DNA of 64,000 nucleotides from assembly GCF_900177645.1 (NCBI RefSeq), contig NZ_FXAO01000001.1, positions 310,001 to 374,000 on the forward strand. Reading direction: 5' to 3'. Each line of letters starts with the position of its first letter. Position 1 is the stretch's first letter. Under the pieces are notes generated by a model. The model searched no databases. It had not been told where the DNA came from and saw only the letters and a program-made list of their open reading frames with translations. Source of the stretch: Arenibacter troitsensis (GTDB taxonomy: Bacteria; Bacteroidota; Bacteroidia; Flavobacteriales; Flavobacteriaceae). Below are positions 10,000-18,778 of the stretch, in pieces. A program made the position numbers and the translations under genes.

Positions 10000-11163
10000 A
10001 TGAAAAAATTACTAGGACTTATTGCAATTTCATTTTTTGGTTTAACCGTTTATGGTCAGGATAATATGTTGTGTGTGGGAAGTTATTGGACAGAGGACGA
10101 GGCAAATATTGTCATGAAAAAATTTGCTTCCGAGTGGAACGATCTGGAATCATGGGAACAAAGGGCGTTAAGAATTAAGAACGGGATTATAGAGGGGATG
10201 CAACTGGACAAGATGCCGCAAATAACAGGTAACTTTAATCCCATAATAAGGAATTCCAGGGTGATGGACGGTTATATTGTAGAAAATATTGCCATAGAGA
10301 GCTTTCCTGGGTTCTTTGTTACGGGCAACCTGTACAGGCCTGCGGAAGAAAATGGCAAGTATGCGGCCATTCTTAGTCCACATGGTCATATGAAGGATAA
10401 GAGGTATACAGATTACATTCAATGGCGGTGTGCCGCTTTGGCTAGAATGGGAGCTGTGGTTTTTGCCTATGATATGGTGGGTTACGCGGAAAGTACCCAG
10501 GTAAACCACAAGATGCCAATTGCCTTGCTCTTGCAGACCTGGAACAGTAAAAGGGTCTTGGAATATTTGCTGTCCAGACCTGATGTGGATTCGGAACGCA
10601 TAGGGATGACAGGTGCCTCTGGAGGCGGTACACAAACCTTTGTTTTAACGGCCATAGATGACCGGATAAAAGTAGCGGCTCCTGTAGTTCAGGTTTCTGC
10701 CCACTTTTTTGGAGGTTGTGTTTGTGAAAGTGGTATGCCGATACATAAAAGCTCGGGTCACCAGACCAACAATGTGGAAATAGCTGCACTTTGCGCTCCC
10801 AGACCTTTATTGTTGGTTTCGGATGGTGCCGACTGGACGCGAAACACGCCGAGAATTGAGTATCCTTACATTCAAAAGGTATATGCGCTGTATAATGCCG
10901 AGCACAAAGTGGAAAATGTTCATTTACCGGCGGAAAGACACGATTACGGATATAACAAAAGAACTGCCCTTTACAATTTTTTTGACCATCACCTAGATCT
11001 AAATGCCGGTAAAATACCCTACGCTGAAGGTTACAAGGAAGATTTTGTTACTATTTTACCTCCAGAGGATCTGATGGTTTTTGGAAAGGACAGCCCTAGG
11101 CCCAAGAATGCCCTGCAGGGAGATGATGCCGTTATGGCGTATTTGAAAATATCAGTTAAATAA
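10000..11163 (+). CDS. Exported alpha/beta hydrolase (acetylxylan esterase-like)
   Basis: The 387-residue product has a signal peptide (MKKLLGLIAISFFGLTVYG, then Gln20). The nucleophile elbow GASGGG places the catalytic Ser at 207. His314 (AERHDYGY) and Asp275 or Asp278 (LLVSDGADWT) complete the likely triad. The fold matches the prolyl-oligopeptidase/acetylxylan-esterase group of hydrolases, probably an esterase acting on carbohydrate substituents. The specific substrate cannot be read from sequence. It is divergent from the heme-binding lipoprotein gene and is followed 11 nt later by a sulfurtransferase gene. Confidence 0.8.
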   Translation: MKKLLGLIAISFFGLTVYGQDNMLCVGSYWTEDEANIVMKKFASEWNDLESWEQRALRIKNGIIEGMQLDKMPQITGNFNPIIRNSRVMDGYIVENIAIESFPGFFVTGNLYRPAEENGKYAAILSPHGHMKDKRYTDYIQWRCAALARMGAVVFAYDMVGYAESTQVNHKMPIALLLQTWNSKRVLEYLLSRPDVDSERIGMTGASGGGTQTFVLTAIDDRIKVAAPVVQVSAHFFGGCVCESGMPIHKSSGHQTNNVEIAALCAPRPLLLVSDGADWTRNTPRIEYPYIQKVYALYNAEHKVENVHLPAERHDYGYNKRTALYNFFDHHLDLNAGKIPYAEGYKEDFVTILPPEDLMVFGKDSPRPKNALQGDDAVMAYLKISVK

Positions 11164-11174
11164 AAAAGTTGGAA

Positions 11175-11984
11175 ATGAATGATATACTAGTGTCTGCCGC
11201 TTGGCTAAATCAAAATTTGGACATGCCCGAAATTATAATTTTGGATGTCCGACTACGCTATGATCCAGCTGTTTCGCAATTGGATGATTTAAAGATACCT
11301 GGGGCTCGTATTTTTGACTTGGAAAACGAATTTAGTGATAAAAACAGCCCGTTTCCGAATATGCTTCCAAGTCAGGATCAATTTGAGCAGTCATGCAGAA
11401 AATTAGGAATTAATAAATCCAGTAAGATTGTGGTCTACGATCATTTTGGAATTTATGTGAGCCCTAGGGCTTGGTGGATGTTTAAAGTTATGGGGCATCA
11501 GAATGTCAGTGTTTTGGATGGAGGCTTTCCTGAATGGAAGAAAGCGGGGTATGGCACAGAAAAAGTAGTTGGATTGAATTATGGAACCGGTAATTTTAAG
11601 GCAGTTTTCAATCCGGATATGGTGGTGAACTTTGAAGGGGTAAGCGATAATCTGAAAACTAAAAAGGCCTTGGTCATAGATGCCCGTTCCTCCGATCGCT
11701 TCCATGGTCTAGTAGCGGAGCCGAGGAAGGAATTGAGAAGGGGTAATATTCCAAACTCCATTAATATTCCTTATGAAACGGTTCTTATGGACGGGAAGTT
11801 CAAATCCTTGAACCAGTTGAAAGAAGTTTTTGCCAATCTGGAAAGGGAGGGACGGCCATTGGTGTTCAGTTGTGGATCCGGTGTAACGGCATGCATCGTG
11901 CTAATGGCGAGCGAAATGAGTTTAAAAAACCATAATAAGGTTTATGACGGTTCATGGACAGAGTATGCGCAGGTGGCTCAATAA
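11175..11984 (+). CDS. Sulfurtransferase, two rhodanese domains (mercaptopyruvate/thiosulfate type)
   Basis: Transfers sulfane sulfur from 3-mercaptopyruvate or thiosulfate to an acceptor. The 269-residue protein has two rhodanese domains: an inactive N-terminal one (LDVRLRYD, VVYDHFGIYVSPRAWWMF, VLDGGFPEWKKAGY) and a C-terminal one (VIDARSSDRFHG, GNIPNSINIPYE). The active-site loop is CGSGVTA with Cys233. The loop composition resembles mercaptopyruvate sulfurtransferases more than CRxGx[RT] thiosulfate enzymes. I preferred ATG 11175 to the in-frame TTG two codons earlier. Confidence 0.9.
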   Translation: MNDILVSAAWLNQNLDMPEIIILDVRLRYDPAVSQLDDLKIPGARIFDLENEFSDKNSPFPNMLPSQDQFEQSCRKLGINKSSKIVVYDHFGIYVSPRAWWMFKVMGHQNVSVLDGGFPEWKKAGYGTEKVVGLNYGTGNFKAVFNPDMVVNFEGVSDNLKTKKALVIDARSSDRFHGLVAEPRKELRRGNIPNSINIPYETVLMDGKFKSLNQLKEVFANLEREGRPLVFSCGSGVTACIVLMASEMSLKNHNKVYDGSWTEYAQVAQ

Positions 11985-12093
11985 TTTATTTATGTAAGGC
12001 AAAATATCGTTCTAGGGCCGAATGGATATTTTAGCGTGTAGCGCAAACTAGTGAAACTACAGAATTTTTGTATTTTGCCCCAAAATAGTTTTA

Positions 12094-12525
12094 ATGTACC
12101 AACTGTCTTATTTTTCCAAAGCAACCTCAGATGTTTCTGAAGAAATTATTAGCGGCATTTTGGAAACATCCCGTGAGCGTAATAAGGCCATAGGAGTTAC
12201 TGGTTGCCTAGTTTTTCATAAATTTTCCTTCGTTCAAATAATAGAAGGTGAAAAGAGGCATATACAATCCTTGTTCGAAGATATTAGGCAGGATAAAAGG
12301 CATAGTGAAGTTACATTGTTGTGGGAGGGCAAGAATAATGGAAGAAACTTTGGCGATTGGAATATGGCTTATTTTGCAGAATCCGAAGAAAGATCTTCAA
12401 ATGGGGAGATGAAGAATTTTGAAAGAAATTTATTATTACTGTCAGAACTTTCCGCCGGTTCTACCGCTGTTTTGGACATGTTTTGGATAAGTGTGCGCAA
12501 ACTTATTTCGGGGGAGGTAATCTAA
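12094..12525 (+). CDS. BLUF-domain blue-light sensor
   Basis: The 143-residue protein consists of an FAD-binding BLUF domain and a short helical tail. The photochemical residues are conserved with the spacing seen in AppA: Tyr6, Asn30, Gln48, Trp89 and Met91 (Tyr-Asn 24, Asn-Gln 18, Gln-Trp 41 residues). No effector domain is fused, so signalling must go through the C-terminal helices or a partner protein. It lies upstream of the molybdate operon with a 51-nt gap. I see no evidence for a functional link between the two. Confidence 0.9.
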   Translation: MYQLSYFSKATSDVSEEIISGILETSRERNKAIGVTGCLVFHKFSFVQIIEGEKRHIQSLFEDIRQDKRHSEVTLLWEGKNNGRNFGDWNMAYFAESEERSSNGEMKNFERNLLLLSELSAGSTAVLDMFWISVRKLISGEVI

Positions 12526-12576
12526 ATAGACCCTAATGCCCCTCGCTATTGAAGGTCAAAATTTATCCAATAAAAT

Positions 12577-13365
12577 ATGTTGAACGTCCAAAGAATAATC
12601 AAGGGGTGCAATTGGCGATGGTTGGGAGCAATGTTGTTGACCTTCATATTTTTAGGATGCCAGGAGAATCACAACAGAAAAATTGTTATAGCCACTGCGG
12701 CCAATATGGAATCGGCCATGGAGGCCTTGACAAATGCCTATACCCAAAAATCGGGAGTGGAATGCGAAATTATTGTTGGATCTTCGGGGAAGTTAACGGC
12801 GCAGATTTTGGAAGGTGCGCCCTACGATATTTTTGTTGCGGCCAATATGAAATATCCGCAAGCCGTTTATGCCGGCGGAAAAGCAAAGAATGCCCCTAAA
12901 GTCTATGCCAAAGGAAAGTTGGTGCTTTGGTCGTTGATGGAGAATATCACTGTTTCAATTGATGCACTCTCGGATCCAGCCTTGGAACACATAGCTTTGG
13001 CAAATCCTAAAACTGCCCCTTATGGTGTTGCCGCCCAAGAAGTTTTAATACATTACAGCCTGAAAGAAATCTTGGCGCCTAAATTGGTTTTTGGGGAAAG
13101 TGTTGGACAGACCGATCAATTTATCATTTCCAAGGCAGCACCAATTGGTTTTACGGCCTTATCAACAGTTTTGTCGCCAGAAATGAAAGGAAAAGGGAGT
13201 TGGATTATAATAGATCCATCACTCTATGCCAATATTGATCAAGGTGTAGTGCTTGTAAATCGGAAAGAAGAAACTAAGCAGGATGCCCAAGATTTTTATA
13301 ATTTTCTTTTTTCAGTTGAAGCCAAGGGGATATTAAAAGAATTTGGATATTTGATAGATGAATAG
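12577..13365 (+). CDS. modA: Molybdate ABC transporter, substrate-binding lipoprotein
   Basis: The 262-residue periplasmic binding protein for molybdate or tungstate is anchored through Cys28 of the lipobox (FLGC). The family ligand segments are visible: ATAANMESAMEAL, VGSSGKLTAQI and GAPYDIFVAAN at the N-terminal lobe, and NPKTAPYGVAAQEVL further on. The stop overlaps the next start by 8 nt, so translation is coupled to the Mop-like, modB and modC genes that follow. Confidence 0.93.
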   Translation: MLNVQRIIKGCNWRWLGAMLLTFIFLGCQENHNRKIVIATAANMESAMEALTNAYTQKSGVECEIIVGSSGKLTAQILEGAPYDIFVAANMKYPQAVYAGGKAKNAPKVYAKGKLVLWSLMENITVSIDALSDPALEHIALANPKTAPYGVAAQEVLIHYSLKEILAPKLVFGESVGQTDQFIISKAAPIGFTALSTVLSPEMKGKGSWIIIDPSLYANIDQGVVLVNRKEETKQDAQDFYNFLFSVEAKGILKEFGYLIDE

Positions 13366-13759
13366 TTTTCCGGCTCATATAAAAGAGGTTAAAACCAATG
13401 GGGCCATGTCCATTGTTTTTGTTACGACGGACAGTGGAGAGGAATTAATGTCCGTGGTCATAGATACCCCTGAATCTGCCCCTTATTTGAAAAGCGGTAA
13501 TAAGGTAAATGTCTTGTTTAAGGAAACGGAGGTAGCTGTCTCTTCCCAAAAGGAGTTGAATATTAGTTTAGAGAATAGGATTGCAGGGATTATTACACAT
13601 ATAGAAGTGGGCGTATTGTTGAGCAGATTAATGTTGGAGACCAAAATAGGTGAGGTCATTGCTATAATAAGCACCATGAGTGTTGGGCAGATGGGATTGG
13701 TTGAAAAGATGAACGTAATGATTATGGTTAAATTGAACGAAATAATACTGGCACCATAA
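13358..13759 (+). CDS. Molybdopterin-binding (Mop/TOBE) domain protein
   Basis: The 133-residue protein resembles a tandem Mop/TOBE molybdate-binding domain. The second half shows the typical N-R-I-x-G-x-I motif (LENRIAGIITHIEVG) followed by beta strands. Such proteins bind oxyanions and buffer or sense molybdate. It sits between modA and modB, overlapping modA by 8 nt and modB by 1 nt, an arrangement that supports a role in molybdate handling. It has no signal peptide. Confidence 0.8.
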   Translation: MNSFPAHIKEVKTNGAMSIVFVTTDSGEELMSVVIDTPESAPYLKSGNKVNVLFKETEVAVSSQKELNISLENRIAGIITHIEVGVLLSRLMLETKIGEVIAIISTMSVGQMGLVEKMNVMIMVKLNEIILAP

Positions 13760-14430
13760 TGGATTGGCAACCTTTGGTCCTGACCTTTAAACTGGCAGTG
13801 GTTACCACGGCAATATTGTTTGTGGTTTCTATTCCCATTGCCAATTGGCTGTCAAGTACCAAATCTAAAATAAGGCCCGTCTTGGAAACCTTGGTAAGCA
13901 TGCCATTGGTGCTGCCACCTACTGTATTGGGGTTTTATATGCTAGTGGCCTTTAGTCCAGAAAATGCCCTTGGAAATTGGTTGAATGAATACCTAGGTAT
14001 AAAGCTCATATTCTCTTTTGGAGGTTTGGTGGTGGCTTCGGTTATTTATAGCTTACCGTTTATGGTGCAACCCATCCAAGCGGGACTTTCCTCCCTGCCT
14101 TCCACATTGAAGGAAGCTTCCTATACCATGGGAAAATCAAAAATGACGACACTATTAAAAATTTTATTGCCCAATATTAAGCCTTCCCTATTAACAGGCA
14201 TTGTGCTTTCCTTTGCCCATACTGTTGGAGAGTTTGGCGTAGTGCTGATGATTGGGGGGAATATGCCCGGAAAGACCAAAGTGGCCTCTATTGCGATTTA
14301 TGATGAAGTGGAGGCACTTAATTATGCCGCTGCCAATAGTTATTCATTGATTTTGTTTTCCGTAACTTTTGTAATTCTGTTGTTGGTTTATCTAACCAAT
14401 GGGGGATATTTTAAACGCTTTGCCCAATGA
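13759..14430 (+). CDS. modB: Molybdate ABC transporter permease
   Basis: The 223-residue inner-membrane permease has about five hydrophobic spans and the cytoplasmic EAA-type coupling loop (LKEASYTMGKSKMTTLLKILLP, near residues 117-138) that docks on the ATPase. The segment MPLVLPPTVLGFYML is characteristic of ModB. It starts inside the stop of the Mop-like gene and overlaps modC by 4 nt (ATGA). Confidence 0.94.
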   Translation: MDWQPLVLTFKLAVVTTAILFVVSIPIANWLSSTKSKIRPVLETLVSMPLVLPPTVLGFYMLVAFSPENALGNWLNEYLGIKLIFSFGGLVVASVIYSLPFMVQPIQAGLSSLPSTLKEASYTMGKSKMTTLLKILLPNIKPSLLTGIVLSFAHTVGEFGVVLMIGGNMPGKTKVASIAIYDEVEALNYAAANSYSLILFSVTFVILLLVYLTNGGYFKRFAQ

Positions 14431-15299
14431 TACGGTTAAACCTAAAAAAAACCTTGCAGTCTGCCGGAGGAAAAATGGTCCTGGATTTGCAATTGAACAT
14501 AAAAAAGGGTGAATTTGTTACCTTATTCGGGGAATCCGGGGCGGGAAAAACCTCTACCTTGAGAATGCTCAGTGGCTTGTTAAGACCAGACAGCGGAACT
14601 ATTGAAGTGGGTGAAGCAACATGGTTTAGCAGTCAAGAAAATATTGACCTTAAACCACAACAGCGTAAGGTAGGGTACGTATTTCAGGATTATGCCCTAT
14701 TTCCCAACATGAATGTTCGTCAAAATTTGGAATACGCCCTTCAGAAAAATCAGGATAGCGCCAAAATAGAGGAGTTATTGGAATTTGCCGAGCTGGGCGA
14801 ATTGCAACAAAGAAAACCCGAAACCCTGTCTGGTGGACAAAAACAGCGAGTGGCATTGGCCAGGGCATTGGTACAGCGACCTGAAATATTAATATTGGAC
14901 GAACCTTTATCGGCCTTGGATTTAAAGATGCGGATAAAGCTACAGGAATATTTATTGAAAGTTCATAAGAAATATAAACTAACCACAATATTGGTAAGTC
15001 ATGATATTGCGGAAATAGTTAAACTGTCCGATAGCGTATTTGAGCTTCAAAATGGTAGCGTAATTAAGAAAGGTGCAGCCACAGATTTTTTTGGGTTGAA
15101 CAGGACCAGTGCCAAATTCAGATTTTCAGGGGAAGTATTAAAGATACAAAGGGAAGATGTGTTGTATGTAATTTCTGTTCTTATAGGGAATGATATTATT
15201 AGGGTTGTCTCAGACCCGAAGGAGGCCGAACTTTTAGAGATTGGGGATCGGGTATTTGTTGCTTCCAAGGCCTTTAATCCTATAATTCAAAAAATATAG
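14427..15299 (+). CDS. modC: Molybdate ABC transporter ATPase
   Basis: The 290-residue protein has Walker A GESGAGKTS, ABC signature LSGGQKQRVALARAL, Walker B ILILDEPLSALD and the switch His in VSHD. The last roughly 60 residues form a short C-terminal regulatory (TOBE-like) extension. It energises ModB. It is the last gene of the four-gene operon and convergent with gldA 34 nt away. Confidence 0.94.
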   Translation: MIRLNLKKTLQSAGGKMVLDLQLNIKKGEFVTLFGESGAGKTSTLRMLSGLLRPDSGTIEVGEATWFSSQENIDLKPQQRKVGYVFQDYALFPNMNVRQNLEYALQKNQDSAKIEELLEFAELGELQQRKPETLSGGQKQRVALARALVQRPEILILDEPLSALDLKMRIKLQEYLLKVHKKYKLTTILVSHDIAEIVKLSDSVFELQNGSVIKKGAATDFFGLNRTSAKFRFSGEVLKIQREDVLYVISVLIGNDIIRVVSDPKEAELLEIGDRVFVASKAFNPIIQKI

Positions 15300-15333
15300 T
15301 TCCAGTTTTGGCCTGCCAATAATGCTTTTGGCC

Positions 15334-16227
15334 CTAAAGGGTCAGTTCACTAAATAAACTCTCCAGATTCTTGTTTTTCCTACTTAATTGCAAGGTTTTT
15401 AATTGGTTGTCATGGGCAAAGTCGAACACAGCAGGTCGCATATCGTTCGAAGTGTCAAAAGTGATCTCATAAACAAAACCACCAATATTTTTAACCATTA
15501 TTGCATGGGGCAATTTATTTAGAAATGCTTCTTCCACCCTAAAGTCGAATTCTACCACTAAAACTTGGTCCTGTCCATCGCGCAATTCTGATAGTTTTTT
15601 GTCGGCCACCAGAGTACCTTTATTAATGATCAATACCCTATCACAAACCGCTTCAACCTCTTTCATGATATGTGTGGACAGTAATATGGTCTTTTCTTTG
15701 CCGATTTCACGAATCAATTTTCTGATTTCCAATAATTGATTGGGGTCTAGACCGGTTGTGGGCTCATCTAGGATCAAAACTTCCGGGTCGTGAAGAAGTG
15801 CGGCGGCCAATCCAACCCTTTGCCTATAGCCTTTGGAAAGTTGCCCAATCTTTTTGTTCGCCTCAGGGGTAAGACCGGTTTGTTCTATTACCGTGTTGAT
15901 TCTCTGTTTATCTACTTTGTAGACTTCCGCATTAAAAGCAAGATATTCCTTTACGTACATATCCAAATAAAGTGGATTGTGTTCGGGTAGGTAGCCTATG
16001 CTTTTTTGAACATTTTTCTTTTCACTTTGCACATCAAATGTATTAACCTCGGCCTTACCTTCATCCGGGGTGTGATAGGTAGTCAATATTTTCATCATTG
16101 TGGATTTCCCTGCCCCATTGGGACCTAAAAAGCCTACTATTTCCCCTTTTTCTATGGTAAAGGAAACCTTGTTAAGTGCTTTTTGTTTCCCGAAAAATTT
16201 GGTAATGTTATTTGCTATGATGGACAT
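15334..16227 (-). CDS. gldA: Gliding motility ABC transporter ATPase GldA
   Basis: ATPase subunit of the GldA-GldF-GldG transporter associated with flavobacterial gliding. The 297-residue product has Walker A GPNGAGKST, signature LSKGYRQRVGLAAAL, Walker B LILDEPTTGLD and the GldA-typical C-terminal domain ending in NKNLESLFSELTL. I placed the start at MSIIANN (16227), six codons inside the longest frame, because family members begin there. gldF and gldG are not in the window; gldA is commonly unlinked from them. Confidence 0.9.
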   Translation of the reverse strand: MSIIANNITKFFGKQKALNKVSFTIEKGEIVGFLGPNGAGKSTMMKILTTYHTPDEGKAEVNTFDVQSEKKNVQKSIGYLPEHNPLYLDMYVKEYLAFNAEVYKVDKQRINTVIEQTGLTPEANKKIGQLSKGYRQRVGLAAALLHDPEVLILDEPTTGLDPNQLLEIRKLIREIGKEKTILLSTHIMKEVEAVCDRVLIINKGTLVADKKLSELRDGQDQVLVVEFDFRVEEAFLNKLPHAIMVKNIGGFVYEITFDTSNDMRPAVFDFAHDNQLKTLQLSRKNKNLESLFSELTL

Positions 16228-16492
16228 GCCTATTCTTTTTATCAAAAATAAAGCAAATTAATGAAACCTAGTTTTAATTATTGATATGATAGAATATGGC
16301 CGTCGGTGGTACATTTTTGGTATTTAAAAAGTTGTATATCGGGATTTGTTCTTCGTAATTCGTAAAAATATACCGATTTGGGGGTTTAATCGGTATTATT
16401 TATTGCTTTAAACTGAAATAAATAAAAAAATGTTAGTGTTAATGCCGATTTATAAATTTAATTATTAATTTAGCCGGAGTTTTACAAGAAAA

Positions 16493-16564
16493 ATGACAAA
16501 GCAATATTTCTGGAATGGTTTTTATTTTTACTTCTTTTTTAAGGGAAGTAAGGGACTGTTCTAG
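16493..16564 (+). CDS. pheL: Phe/Tyr-rich leader peptide of the aromatic amino acid operon
   Basis: A 24-codon frame beginning ATG 16493 and ending TAG 16562-16564 encodes a 23-residue peptide with seven Phe, three Tyr and one Trp. Residues 10-16 read FYFYFFF. It lies directly upstream of a terminator hairpin and the prephenate dehydratase gene. This is the classical layout of a leader peptide that senses charged tRNA-Phe (and here probably tRNA-Tyr) by ribosome stalling. The symbol pheL is by analogy with enterobacteria; there is no implied sequence homology. Confidence 0.85.
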   Translation: MTKQYFWNGFYFYFFFKGSKGLF

Positions 16565-16621
16565 CATATTTTAAAATATATAATAGATAGAAGTCCTGTG
16601 AAAACCAGGACTTTTTTTTTG
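16552..16621 (+). promoter_or_regulatory. Transcription attenuator (antiterminator/terminator pair) of pheA operon
   Basis: The terminator is an 8-bp stem (16591-16598 with 16606-16613, loop TGAAAAC) followed by T to 16620. Its left arm can alternatively pair with sequence at the end of the leader frame. GGGACT (16552-16557) plus TCTA (16560-16563) is complementary to TAGAAGTCCT (16588-16597), with a 2-nt bulge and one G-U pair. A perfect AT palindrome (16566-16579) lies in the loop. A ribosome stalled on the Phe/Tyr codons leaves 16552-16563 free and favours read-through. A ribosome reaching the stop covers it and lets the terminator form. The region 16228-16492 upstream shows no gene. Confidence 0.85.
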
Positions 16622-16704
16622 GGTATAACTTACGGATTTAAGCTGGAGTTATATAGGAGTTGAGTAGTAAGTCTTTGATAGATAAGAAGATAATTTTAAA
16701 AAGG

Positions 16705-17535
16705 GTGAAATTAAAAGTTGCAATACAAGGTATTAAAGGTTCTAACCATCATCAGGTGGCGAAGGATTATTTTGGTGATGATGTTACCTTTGTGGAATGT
16801 TCATCCTTCGATATTTTGGTAGATCATTTGATCAATAAAACAGCGGATAAGGGGGTAATGGCCATAGAGAATTCCATTGCGGGGTCCATTATACCCAACT
16901 ATGCCCTGGTCTTCCATAAAAACCTCCATATAATTGGGGAACAATATCTAAATATACATCATAATTTGATGGCTTTAAAGGGGCAGACCATTGCCGATAT
17001 TCAGGAGGTCCGTTCCCATCCCATGGCACTGCTACAGTGCAATGAGTTTTTTAAAAATTACGGGCATATTAAGCTTGTTGAAGATATAGATACTGCTGAA
17101 ACGGCCAAGAGAATCCAGGAAAATCAGCTTAAAGGGGTCGCAGCCATTGCGCCAAAAGTGGCGGCCGAATTGTACGATTTGGAGATTATACATTCTGAAA
17201 TACAGACCATTAAGGATAATGCCACAAGGTTTATTATTGTAAAGACGCAAAATAAGGTCCTACCGGAAGAGGAGATCAATAAGGCCTCTGTAAGATTCAT
17301 CACGGATCATAAGCGGGGTAGTCTCGCTGCCATATTGAATGTAATGAGCGATTGCAACTTGAACCTTACAAAAATACAATCCTTACCTGTTATTCAGACA
17401 CCTTGGAAGTATTCCTTTTTCGTTGATGTAACTTTTGAAAAGTATAAACATTTCTCTAAAGCCAAGGCTTTGTTGGAAATTATGGCCGAAGAATTTAAAG
17501 TATTGGGAGAATATAAAAATGCCAGAATATTATGA
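16705..17535 (+). CDS. pheA: Prephenate dehydratase
   Basis: Converts prephenate to phenylpyruvate, the committed step to phenylalanine. The 276-residue protein has the catalytic PDT domain (VAIQGIKGSNHHQVA, GVMAIENSIAGSI, and NATRFIIV with the catalytic Thr-Arg-Phe). A C-terminal ACT regulatory domain follows (GSLAAILNVMSDCNLNLTKIQSLP), which usually mediates Phe feedback. No chorismate mutase is fused; that activity is on the DAHP synthase three genes downstream. GTG 16705 gives the usual family N-terminus. TTG 16660 is an alternative. The stop overlaps the aminotransferase start (ATGA). Confidence 0.93.
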   Translation: MKLKVAIQGIKGSNHHQVAKDYFGDDVTFVECSSFDILVDHLINKTADKGVMAIENSIAGSIIPNYALVFHKNLHIIGEQYLNIHHNLMALKGQTIADIQEVRSHPMALLQCNEFFKNYGHIKLVEDIDTAETAKRIQENQLKGVAAIAPKVAAELYDLEIIHSEIQTIKDNATRFIIVKTQNKVLPEEEINKASVRFITDHKRGSLAAILNVMSDCNLNLTKIQSLPVIQTPWKYSFFVDVTFEKYKHFSKAKALLEIMAEEFKVLGEYKNARIL

Positions 17536-18674
17536 TTGCGGCAAATAGATTAAATACAGTTGAAGAATACTACTTTTCCAAAAAACTTAGGGAAGTAAGG
17601 GGGTTAATGGCGGAAGGAAGGCCCATTATAAATATGGGTATAGGAAGTCCTGATTTGGAGCCGTCCATAGATGTGCAAAACGCGGTCAAAGAAGCATTGA
17701 GGCATGATGGTGCGCATCAATATCAGAGCTATCAGGGCTTGCCCGAGCTTAGGGAAGCGTTTTCATCTTTTTACAAGAACAAATTTGGTGTAACTGTAAA
17801 TCCTCAGAACGAGGTATTGCCCTTGATGGGGTCCAAGGAAGGTATCATGCACATTAGTCTGGCCTTTTTGAACCCTGGGGATGAGGTGTTGATTCCCAAT
17901 CCAGGATATCCTACATACACATCGGTAACCAATTTGGTTGGTGCAGTGCCGAGATATTATGATTTGACCGATAAAAATGGTTGGTTTCCAGATTTGGAAG
18001 AATTGAAGGGACAAGACCTTTCCAAGGTAAAGATAATGTGGACCAGTTATCCGCATATGCCGACAGGAGCTACGGCCAATAGGGAGCAATTGACAGATCT
18101 TGTGGCCTTTTCTAAGGAAAACGATATTTTATTGGTCAATGACAATCCCTATAGTTTTGTGCTGAATCAAAGCCCTATAAGTATTTTGGAGATCGAGGGG
18201 GCTATGGATGTGGCTTTGGAACTGAATTCCTTGAGCAAGACCTTCAATATGGCGGGTTGGCGAGTTGGGATGGTTCTGGGGAACAGTGAGCATATCAATG
18301 CTGTCTTAAAGGTAAAGAGCAATATGGATTCCGGGATGTTCTATGGTATCCAAAAAGGAGCCATCGCCGCTTTAAACAGTAGCGAATCTTGGTTCAATGA
18401 ATTAAATGCGGTGTATCATGAGCGACGGGAATTAATGTACACCTTGGCCGATAAGCTGCAGTGCACTTATGATAAGGATTCTGTAGGAATGTTTGTTTGG
18501 GCCAAATTGCCAAAAGGGGCTTCGTCTTCCGAAAAGTTCATTGATGAGGTGCTCTATGACAAGAACATATTTATTACTCCGGGAACCATTTTTGGCTCAA
18601 ATGGAGAGGGGTATATTCGATTCTCCTTATGTGTAACGGCAGATAAGATTAAAGAAGCGATAAATAGATTTTAA
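17532..18674 (+). CDS. PLP-dependent aminotransferase (aromatic/aspartate type)
   Basis: The 380-residue fold-type I aminotransferase has the PLP Lys in SLSKTFNMAGWRVGMV, the phosphate-binding GSKEGIMH segment, NPGYPTY and the C-terminal carboxylate-binding Arg in YIRFSLC. Its position between prephenate dehydratase and prephenate dehydrogenase suggests transamination of phenylpyruvate and hydroxyphenylpyruvate (or prephenate). Substrate specificity cannot be proved from sequence. It is translationally coupled to pheA. Confidence 0.87.
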   Translation: MIAANRLNTVEEYYFSKKLREVRGLMAEGRPIINMGIGSPDLEPSIDVQNAVKEALRHDGAHQYQSYQGLPELREAFSSFYKNKFGVTVNPQNEVLPLMGSKEGIMHISLAFLNPGDEVLIPNPGYPTYTSVTNLVGAVPRYYDLTDKNGWFPDLEELKGQDLSKVKIMWTSYPHMPTGATANREQLTDLVAFSKENDILLVNDNPYSFVLNQSPISILEIEGAMDVALELNSLSKTFNMAGWRVGMVLGNSEHINAVLKVKSNMDSGMFYGIQKGAIAALNSSESWFNELNAVYHERRELMYTLADKLQCTYDKDSVGMFVWAKLPKGASSSEKFIDEVLYDKNIFITPGTIFGSNGEGYIRFSLCVTADKIKEAINRF

Positions 18675-18778
18675 AATAAGTGAAGTAAGGATATAGGAAT
18701 GAGGAAATGAAAATAGATAAATACTGGAGAATAATTCTTGGTATAATTTCTAATAATTTTCTCAGATAACAATAAAAA

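Noticed and set aside
12526-12576. Moco riboswitch or other molybdate-sensing RNA before modA
   Set aside because: The gap to the BLUF gene is only about 50 nt, far too short for such an RNA, and no T-run hairpin is present.
18707-18769. 20-codon frame with Tyr and Trp just upstream of tyrA, considered as a second leader peptide
   Set aside because: It has a purine-rich upstream sequence, but no run of aromatic codons and no terminator or alternative stem follows.
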